From Goekera deserti (lineage in GTDB: Bacteria > Actinomycetota > Actinomycetes > Mycobacteriales > Geodermatophilaceae), in contig NZ_JAAGWK010000025.1 of NCBI RefSeq assembly GCF_010685995.1, positions 62,001-126,000 on the forward strand: a stretch of DNA of 64,000 nt, in the 5' to 3' direction. The notes beneath the pieces were generated by a model that was not told the origin of the DNA, searched no databases, and saw only the letters and a list, made by a program, of their open reading frames with translations. How positions within the stretch are numbered: the first letter of the stretch is position 1; each line of letters begins with the position of its first letter. The translations under genes were made by a program, and so were the position numbers. Below, piece by piece: positions 43,972 to 51,872 of the stretch.

Positions 43972-45621
43972 TCAGGACAGCGGCATGTCCAGCACCTTCC
44001 GCAGGTGGCCGCCGTCGTCCTCGGCACGGGCGCCGGCGAACAGCAGGAACCGGGCGTCGCGCCCCTGGAGCACGAGCTCGCCGATCTCGTTGCCGAAGAA
44101 CGGACCGGCCTGCTTCTCCCAGGCCAGCTCGGTGCCCGGTACCCGGGCGAGCCGGCCGATGCCCCGGGTGATCGCGCGCGCCCACCGGCTCCAGCCGATC
44201 CGGAAGCCGATCTCGATCGCGTGCGGGGCCTGGTTGTGCAGCGGCGAGACCGTCAGCTGGTGCACCCGCGTGCTCAGCCCACCGGGGCGGACCAGCTCCG
44301 CGGCGTAGGCGTGGTGCACGTCGCCGGACAGCAGCAGCGCGGTCGCCGGGGCGCGGCCCCGCTCCCCGCGGGCCAGCGACACCAGGGCCGCACCCATCCG
44401 CTCGAAGGAGTGGCCGAACGCGGCCCAGTGCTCGAGGTCGGCGGCCTGCCGCAGCTTCTCGGCCAGCCTGCCCAGCGGGCGCCCGTGGTGCCGCTTGTTG
44501 AGCGTCTCGTTCCAGCGCTCGATGTCGTGCACGGCGTGCGGCAGCAGCCAGGGCAGCGACGTCCCGATCAGGAGGTGCTCGACCCCGTCCCGGACGGCGC
44601 CGGACAGCTCGGACTCCACCCAGTCGAACTCCCGGTCGTCGAGGATCTGCCGCCGCTGCTCGTCGAGCACCCGTCCCGCGCGGCTGTCGACCATCACCAG
44701 CCGGGCCGGGCCCCAGTGCCGCACGTAGCTCCAGCGGATCGCCTCCGGGTCGCCGTCGGCGCTGATCGCCATCTCGCGCAGCATCGGCTCGGCGTCGGCC
44801 TGGCCCTGCATCTTCTGCCAGACCGGGCTGTCGGCCAGTTCTGCCGGCGAGAGGTTGCCCAGGTGCTGGTAGACCCAGTAGCTGACCAGCCCGCCGCTGA
44901 TCCGCTCGTCCCACCACGTCTCCGGCGTCACCTGGGCGCGCCAGGCGGCGGAGGTGTTCCAGTCGTCGATCATCTCGTGGTCGTCGAAGATCATCGAGGA
45001 CGGCAGGGTGGACAGCAGCCAGCGCACCTCCGGGTCGCCCCAGCTCTCGGCGTAGAGCCGGCTGTACTCCTCGAAGTCGGCGGCCTGCTCGCCGGGCGGC
45101 TGGGACAGGTCGCGCCGGGTGGCCATCCAGCTGCGCGTGGCCGGGGTGATCTCGTCGGCGTAGACCTGGTCGCCGAGCAGGACCAGCGCGTCGGGCCAGG
45201 TGTCCTCGGGCGTCTCGGCCATCTGGCGGGCGTAGGCGTTGAGCGCGTCCGGCGGGATGCCGTCGCGGATGTCAGCCGAGCTGGGGGTGGCGTAGCGGCA
45301 GGAGCCGAACGCCAACCGGAAGGCCCCCTCGCGCCCGGTGGTGCGGATCCGGCTGGGCGGGAACGCCGAGTGACGCTGGGGCCACACCACGTCGCCGTCC
45401 AGCAGGACCTCGTACGGGGTGCTCGTGCCCGGCTCCAGGTCCTCGATCACGACCAGGGCGTAGTGGTGGCCGGCGACGCCGAAGCTGCGTACCCGGCGGC
45501 CGAGGACCTCGACCTCGCAGGGTCGGTCCACCTCCACCCAGATGGTGGCCGACACGGGGTCGACGTGCCGCAGGAGGGGACCGAGCAGGAGCAGCGGGCG
45601 GATGCCGGCGGACTGGGGCAT
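43972..45621 (-). CDS. PhoD-like metallophosphatase
   Basis: The 549-residue protein matches the PhoD-like phosphatase family. It has an N-terminal beta-sandwich domain (about 1-95) and the metallophosphatase domain with FGSCRYAT, VLLGDQVYADE, MIFDDHEMIDDWN and LLLSGDVHHAYAAEL. There is no Tat or Sec signal peptide, unlike secreted Bacillus PhoD, so the enzyme appears cytosolic. Intracellular PhoD-like proteins of actinobacteria are often called alkaline phosphatase D family with unknown substrate. The ATG at 45621 has no clear ribosome-binding site. It leads the leftward trio with the EEP and pentapeptide genes. Confidence 0.88.
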   Translation of the reverse strand: MPQSAGIRPLLLLGPLLRHVDPVSATIWVEVDRPCEVEVLGRRVRSFGVAGHHYALVVIEDLEPGTSTPYEVLLDGDVVWPQRHSAFPPSRIRTTGREGAFRLAFGSCRYATPSSADIRDGIPPDALNAYARQMAETPEDTWPDALVLLGDQVYADEITPATRSWMATRRDLSQPPGEQAADFEEYSRLYAESWGDPEVRWLLSTLPSSMIFDDHEMIDDWNTSAAWRAQVTPETWWDERISGGLVSYWVYQHLGNLSPAELADSPVWQKMQGQADAEPMLREMAISADGDPEAIRWSYVRHWGPARLVMVDSRAGRVLDEQRRQILDDREFDWVESELSGAVRDGVEHLLIGTSLPWLLPHAVHDIERWNETLNKRHHGRPLGRLAEKLRQAADLEHWAAFGHSFERMGAALVSLARGERGRAPATALLLSGDVHHAYAAELVRPGGLSTRVHQLTVSPLHNQAPHAIEIGFRIGWSRWARAITRGIGRLARVPGTELAWEKQAGPFFGNEIGELVLQGRDARFLLFAGARAEDDGGHLRKVLDMPLS

Positions 45622-45692
45622 GGGGCACAGCCTGCCCCTCGCCGCCTGCCTGCGCCCAGTGCGGGCCAGGACCGAGCTGGGAGACTCCTCCC

Positions 45693-46913
45693 ATGGAGTT
45701 CGTGCTGATCGCGATCGCGATCCTCGTCCTGGCGCTGCTGGTGGGCATCGGCCTGCTCGTCGGCGCCGGACGCAAGACCACCCGACTGGACGACGACGCC
45801 GCCGCCGGCACCACGCTCACCCGGCCGCGCCCGCCCCAGCCGCCCGCGACCGGCACCGACGAGCCGGCAGCCGGCGCGGGCACCGCCCTGCTGCCGCCGC
45901 CGAGCCAGGGCGCCACCCGGGTGCCCGCGCCCCCGGTCGACCTGCCGCCCGCGGTGGCCGACCCGGAGGTGCTGTTCGAGACCCCGCCGCCCTCGGCCGG
46001 GCGGCTGGTGCGGATGCGCTCCCGGCTGGCGCGCTCCCAGTCCTCGCTGGGCCGCGGCCTGCTGACCGTGCTGGCCCGCGAGCGGCTGACCGAGGACGAC
46101 TGGGAGGAGGTCGAGGAGACCCTGCTGGCCGCCGACGTCGGCATCGCGGCGACCACGCAGATCGTCGACCGGCTGCGCACCCAGACGATGGTGCTGGCGA
46201 CCGCCTCCGGGGACGACCTGCGGGCGCTGCTCGTGCGCGAGCTGGCCGCCGTGCTCGGCCCGGACCTGGACCGCACGCTGGCCACCGACCGCGAGCTGGG
46301 CCGCCCCGCCGTGGTGCTCGTGGTCGGGGTCAACGGCGCCGGGAAGACGACCACCGTGGGCAAGATCGCCCGCTCGCTCGTGGGTGACGGCAAGAGCGTC
46401 CTGCTCGGTGCCGCCGACACCTTCCGGGCCGCGGCCGCCGACCAGCTGGAGACCTGGGGCGAGCGGGTGGGCGTGGCCACCGTGCGCGGCCGGGAGGGCG
46501 GGGACCCGGCGTCGGTGGCGTTCGAGGCCGTGCGGACCGGCCGGGAGGCCGACGTGGACGCGGTGCTCGTCGACACCGCCGGCCGGCTGCACACCAAGAG
46601 CGGCCTGATGGACGAGCTGGGCAAGGTCAAGCGGGTGGTGGAGAAGCAGTCCCCGGTCGACGAGGTGCTGCTGGTGCTGGACGCCACCACGGGTCAGAAC
46701 GGCGTCGTGCAGGCCCGGGTGTTCACCGAGGCGGTGACCGTCACCGGGATCGTGCTGACCAAGCTCGACGGCACCGCCAAGGGCGGCATCGTGGTGTCCG
46801 TGCAGCGCGAGCTCGGCATCCCGGTGAAGCTCATCGGGCTGGGTGAGGGCCCCGACGACCTGGCCCCCTTCGAGCCCGTCGCCTTCGCCGAGGCGCTCGT
46901 CGGCCAGGGCTGA
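45693..46913 (+). CDS. ftsY: Signal recognition particle receptor FtsY
   Basis: FtsY receives SRP-ribosome complexes at the membrane. The 406-residue protein begins with a transmembrane helix (about residues 3-26), typical for actinobacteria, followed by an acidic/Pro-rich linker. The NG domain then shows GVNGAGKTTTVGKIA (from residue 212), DTFRAAAADQL, VDTAGRLHTKS and TKLDGTAKGGI. Its partner Ffh is encoded 7.5 kb downstream. ATG at 45693 is clear. In related genomes ftsY directly follows smc; here the leftward trio is interposed. Confidence 0.96.
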   Translation: MEFVLIAIAILVLALLVGIGLLVGAGRKTTRLDDDAAAGTTLTRPRPPQPPATGTDEPAAGAGTALLPPPSQGATRVPAPPVDLPPAVADPEVLFETPPPSAGRLVRMRSRLARSQSSLGRGLLTVLARERLTEDDWEEVEETLLAADVGIAATTQIVDRLRTQTMVLATASGDDLRALLVRELAAVLGPDLDRTLATDRELGRPAVVLVVGVNGAGKTTTVGKIARSLVGDGKSVLLGAADTFRAAAADQLETWGERVGVATVRGREGGDPASVAFEAVRTGREADVDAVLVDTAGRLHTKSGLMDELGKVKRVVEKQSPVDEVLLVLDATTGQNGVVQARVFTEAVTVTGIVLTKLDGTAKGGIVVSVQRELGIPVKLIGLGEGPDDLAPFEPVAFAEALVGQG

Positions 46914-46963
46914 GGTGGCCGGGGACGGCTGCTGGCCGCGGTGCGATCCGGAGGACCGCGATG

Positions 46964-47704
46964 TCACCGCACCGAGAAGCCGAAGGGGAGCTCCAGGCGG
47001 TGCGCGGCCAGCCGGTCGGCGTCGGCCAACAGCTCCCGGGTGGGGGCGTCGGCGACGATGACCCCGCGGTCCAGCACCACCGACCGTGGGCAGAGCTGCA
47101 GGGCGTAGGGCAGGTCGTGGGTGACCATCAGCAGGGTCACCGGCAGTGCCTGCAGCACCTCCGCGAGCTCCCGCCGTCCGGCCGGGTCGAGGTTGGACGA
47201 CGGCTCGTCCAGCACCAGGATCTCCGGCTGCATCGACAGCACGGTGGCCACGGCCACCCGGCGGCGCTGGCCGAAGGACAGGTGGTGCGGGGGCCGGTCG
47301 GCGGCGTCGGCCATGCCGACCTGCTCCAGTGCCTGCGTCACCCGCCGGGTGACGGTGGCCTCGTCCAGGCCCATGTTGCGTGGGCCGAAGGCGACGTCCT
47401 CACCGACGGTGGGCATGAACAGCTGGTCGTCGGGGTCCTGGAAGACGATGCCGACCCGCCGCCGGATCTCCTGCAGGTTCGCCTCGGCCACCGGCAGCCC
47501 GGCCACGGCCACCCGGCCCCGGCCGCCGCGCAGGATCCCGTTGAGGTGCAGCACCAGGGTGGTCTTCCCGGCGCCGTTGGGGCCCAGCAGCGCCACCCGC
47601 TCGCCGGGGGCGATCCGCAGGTCGACGCCGAAGAGGGCCTGGTGGCCGTCGGGGTAGGCGAAGGCCAGGTCGTCGACGAGCAGGGAGGGGGCGGCGGTGG
47701 TCAC
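46964..47704 (-). CDS. cbiO: Energy-coupling factor ABC transporter ATP-binding protein
   Basis: CbiO/NikO-type ATPase of a cobalt or nickel ECF importer, 246 residues. Visible are Walker A GPNGAGKTTLVLHLNG, Q-loop VFQDPDDQLFMPTVGEDVAFG, signature LSFGQRRRVAVATVL, Walker B ILVLDEPSSNLDP and the switch His in MVTHDLPYAL. The signature reads LSFGQ instead of LSGGQ, common in ECF ATPases. The GTG at 47704 overlaps the cbiQ stop by four bases. It is the last gene of the leftward cbiM-PDGLE-cbiQ-cbiO operon and converges with ftsY. Confidence 0.92.
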   Translation of the reverse strand: MTTAAPSLLVDDLAFAYPDGHQALFGVDLRIAPGERVALLGPNGAGKTTLVLHLNGILRGGRGRVAVAGLPVAEANLQEIRRRVGIVFQDPDDQLFMPTVGEDVAFGPRNMGLDEATVTRRVTQALEQVGMADAADRPPHHLSFGQRRRVAVATVLSMQPEILVLDEPSSNLDPAGRRELAEVLQALPVTLLMVTHDLPYALQLCPRSVVLDRGVIVADAPTRELLADADRLAAHRLELPFGFSVR

Positions 47705-48486
47705 AGGAGCAGTGAACTCGTCCCGAGGACGACGGCGGCGGCGAGGGGCAGCGTGAGCGCCGTCGCCCACGAGCGGGCGCCCACCACGGGGGGCGGGCCG
47801 GTGGGCAACCGCCCGGTGAACCCGCGCGACAGCATGGCCAGGTGCACGCGCTCACCGCGCTCGTAGGAGCGGATGAACAGCGAGCCCGCGGCCGGGCCGA
47901 GCACCCGCAGCGCCCCCACGTGCCGCGGCCGGAAGCCGCGGGACTCCCGGGCCACCCGCATCCGCCGCAGCTCGCCGAGCACGACGTCGGCGTAGCGCAC
48001 CATGAACATCAGGATCTGCACCAGCACCTGCGGCAGGTGCAGCCGCTGCAGCCCGCGCAGCAGCGCGCGTGGCTCGGTGGTGGCGGCCAGCACCGTGGCG
48101 GCCAGCACCGACAGCGTCGCCTTCGCCAGCAGCCCGCCGCCGGTCCACAGCCCGTGCTCGGACAGCGACAGGCCCAGCACCTGCACCCGGGGGCCGCCGG
48201 AGACCACCGGCAGCAGGAGGGCGAAGAACACGAACGGCAGCTCGACGAGCAGGGAGCGGGCCAGCCGCGCGGCCCGCACACCGGCGACCGCGGCGACGCC
48301 GAGCACCAGCGCGAGGAAGCCCGCGTAGGCGACCGGTGCGCTGGCGGCCTGCACCGGCGTGGTCACCACCACCAGCGCGAAGGCGACGACGGCGACCAGC
48401 TTGGTGTGTGGTTCCAGCCGGTGCACGGGGGAGTCCCCGGCCACGTAGGCCGCGGAGATCCCGCCCGCGGAGTGTCCTGCGCCCAC
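47701..48486 (-). CDS. cbiQ: ECF transporter transmembrane protein (T component)
   Basis: CbiQ/NikQ couples the ATPase to the metal-binding M component. The 261-residue protein has about five hydrophobic helices. The two coupling motifs of T components appear in FMVRYADVVLGELRRMRVAR and LRVLGPAAGSLFIRSYERGE, followed by the SRGFTG segment. A GTG at 48486 starts it, one base after the end of the PDGLE gene on this strand. All four genes have abutting or overlapping boundaries. Confidence 0.9.
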   Translation of the reverse strand: MGAGHSAGGISAAYVAGDSPVHRLEPHTKLVAVVAFALVVVTTPVQAASAPVAYAGFLALVLGVAAVAGVRAARLARSLLVELPFVFFALLLPVVSGGPRVQVLGLSLSEHGLWTGGGLLAKATLSVLAATVLAATTEPRALLRGLQRLHLPQVLVQILMFMVRYADVVLGELRRMRVARESRGFRPRHVGALRVLGPAAGSLFIRSYERGERVHLAMLSRGFTGRLPTGPPPVVGARSWATALTLPLAAAVVLGTSSLLL

Positions 48487-48487
48487 C

Positions 48488-48862
48488 TCAGCCGTGCTCG
48501 CGGGCGGTCGCCGGCGGGGTGCCGGCGGTGTCCGCGCCGCTGCCCGCGGGCCGACGCCGGACCAGCAGCGTCAGGCCCCCGGCGAGCACGAGGGTGACCA
48601 CGACGCCGATCACGCCGGCCAGCCCGCCGGAGAGCCGGCCGTCGTCCACGCCCTCGACGGCGTAGTCGGCCAGCGGTGAGTCGGCGGCCACGCTGTCCTG
48701 CGCGGAGTCGCCGAAGCCGCTCTGCTCGGCCGACCACTCCAGCCCGTCGGGGTGGGCGCTGGCGTACCAGCTCCCCACCCCGGCGATGAGCAGGGCCAGC
48801 ACGATGCCGGTGACCCACAGGCCACGGGTGCTGGGGTTGCGCACGCGGGTCAGGGTGCTCAC
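48488..48862 (-). CDS. PDGLE domain (CbiN/NikN-like) transporter subunit
   Basis: This 124-residue small membrane protein replaces CbiN in many actinobacterial metal ECF systems. It has a first helix (WVTGIVLALLIAGVGSWYA), the name-giving HPDGLEWSAEQSGF (about 38-51), a short extracytoplasmic loop, a second helix (GLAGVIGVVVTLVLAGGL) and a basic tail. PDGLE subunits assist the M component in metal loading. The GTG at 48862 overlaps the cbiM stop by four bases; the much longer open frame upstream is an artefact of base composition. Confidence 0.88.
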   Translation of the reverse strand: MSTLTRVRNPSTRGLWVTGIVLALLIAGVGSWYASAHPDGLEWSAEQSGFGDSAQDSVAADSPLADYAVEGVDDGRLSGGLAGVIGVVVTLVLAGGLTLLVRRRPAGSGADTAGTPPATAREHG

Positions 48863-49575
48863 CGGGCGTCCGACCCGGTCGGCACGGCCGGTGCCGGGTG
48901 CGCCCGCGGGGCCAGCGCCACGGCGGCCTGCAGGTGCCGGGCGCCGCGCACCAGGTCGGGGCGCACGGCGAGCACGGCACCGAGCACGGCCACCGTGATC
49001 GCGGCCTCGCCCAGTCCGATCAGCAGGTGCACCCCGCCCATGTAGGTGGCCACGGTGCCCAGTGGCACGTCGGCGACGGCGCCGAGGGAGAACAGGCCGA
49101 CGAAGACCATCGCCGCCGTGGGGACCGACAGGAAGGCGCCCACGCCCGCCGACGCCAGCAGCCCGGCGCGGGTGCGGGGCAGCACCGCGACCAGGGCCCG
49201 GAAGACCCCGTAGCCGACGGCCACCGCCACCAGGCCCATGAGCGTCACGTTGGTGCCCAGCGCGGTCAGCCCGCCGTCGGCGAACAGCAGTCCCTGGACC
49301 ATCAGCACCACGGTCATGCACAGCACCGCCGTCCACGGCCCCACCAGGACGGCGGTCAGCGCGCCGCCGATCAGGTGGCCGCTGGTGCCGTAGAGCACCG
49401 GGAAGTTCATCATCTGCACCGCGAACACGAAGGCCGCCGTCAGCCCGGCCAGGGGCGCGGTGCGCTCGTCCAGCTCGTGCCGCGCGCCGCGCAGGGCGGC
49501 GGCCACCCCGACGGCGGCCACCGCGGCGGTGCTGAGCGACGTCGTGGTGTCGAGGAACCCGTCGGGGACGTGCAC
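48859..49575 (-). CDS. cbiM: ECF transporter metal-binding protein CbiM/NikM
   Basis: The substrate-specific component binds Co2+ or Ni2+ through its N-terminus. MHVPDGFLD provides Met1 and His2, and the second conserved His is in GTSGHLIGGAL. The 238-residue protein has about seven hydrophobic helices, among them VFAVQMMNFPV and GGVHLLIGLGEAAITV. GTG at 49575 follows GGAGGCAAC. Sequence alone does not separate cobalt from nickel, but the promoter contains a Nur-like box and no cobalamin riboswitch is seen. That favours nickel. Confidence 0.9.
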   Translation of the reverse strand: MHVPDGFLDTTTSLSTAAVAAVGVAAALRGARHELDERTAPLAGLTAAFVFAVQMMNFPVLYGTSGHLIGGALTAVLVGPWTAVLCMTVVLMVQGLLFADGGLTALGTNVTLMGLVAVAVGYGVFRALVAVLPRTRAGLLASAGVGAFLSVPTAAMVFVGLFSLGAVADVPLGTVATYMGGVHLLIGLGEAAITVAVLGAVLAVRPDLVRGARHLQAAVALAPRAHPAPAVPTGSDAR

Positions 49576-49624
49576 GTTGCCTCCAGGCGCTGGCGGGGTG
49601 CCGGGCGACGCCAGGCGGGCCCGA

Positions 49625-49654
49625 GCTTATTGCACCTCGGTCGCAACTGGGCAA
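49625..49654 (-). promoter_or_regulatory. cbiM promoter with Nur-like box in the spacer
   Basis: On the minus strand TTGCCC (49654-49649) and TAAGCT (49630-49625) form a promoter with an 18-base spacer. Overlapping the -10 and the spacer, TTGCAC-N5-TCGCAA (49630-49646) matches the Nur box pattern described in Streptomyces (tTGCaa-N5-ttGCAA) at 10 of 12 defined positions. Nickel-loaded Nur would block this promoter. The match is by eye. Confidence 0.55.
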
Positions 49655-49709
49655 CTGTCGTCCGGGTCGCACGGGTTCGGGGTGGCCCGCGGCACACCCG
49701 GGGCCGGGC

Positions 49710-49725
49710 GCAACACGGCCGGAAC
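49710..49725. promoter_or_regulatory. Weaker GlnR-like box upstream of amt
   Basis: GCAAC-N6-GGAAC resembles the actinobacterial GlnR half-sites gTnAC-N6-GaAAC with two mismatches. It is 42 bases upstream of the better box, four helical turns. Confidence 0.35.
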
Positions 49726-49751
49726 ACAGCCGCCCGACACGCAGGGACGTG

Positions 49752-49767
49752 TTCACCGCGGGGAAAC
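49752..49767. promoter_or_regulatory. GlnR-like box upstream of amt
   Basis: TTCAC-N6-GAAAC matches the GlnR a-site/b-site pattern except at the weakly conserved first base, and AGGAC follows after six more bases as a partial third site. GlnR activates amtB-glnK-glnD in Streptomyces and mycobacteria under nitrogen limitation. The box lies 157 bases before the amt GTG. Confidence 0.5.
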
Positions 49768-49924
49768 ACGACCAGGACCGACGCCGAAACACAGCCCCGT
49801 CACCGTGTTCACACACCGCCCGGTCGATCCGGCGCGGTGACCGCCCTCCCCGGAGGTGCGTGCGGGGCCCGTCCGGGCCCGTATCCACGTGGCGATCGGC
49901 CACACGACACGTCAGGAGGTTGCC

Positions 49925-51645
<1,721 letters not shown>

Positions 51646-51677
51646 GCCACCGCACCGTGCACGACCCCCGGCGCAGC

Positions 51678-51714
51678 GGCCGGTCCCCGGGTCACCACGA
51701 CCCGGGGACCGGCC
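51678..51714 (+). terminator. Terminator after glnB
   Basis: Perfect 16-base arms (51678-51693 and 51699-51714) surround a 5-base loop, 32 bases after glnB. glnD, 158 bases further on, may then rely on read-through or its own promoter. Confidence 0.82.
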
Positions 51715-51872
51715 GGGCCCGGGGCACGCAGGCAGTCTGAGCACGATCGTCCGTGCCGGCCGGGGCGGTGGGTCCACCCGCTGCCCCGGCCGGTGCCGTC
51801 TGGGCCGGCTCCGCGCCGGCCGGCTCCCCGCGCACCGTCGCCGGGGCGGGGGCACCGACCGGAGGGAGTCCC

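Noticed and set aside
49576-49924. Cobalamin riboswitch upstream of cbiM
   Set aside because: No B12-box-like sequence or long structured leader is present; the leader from the proposed promoter is only about 45 bases.
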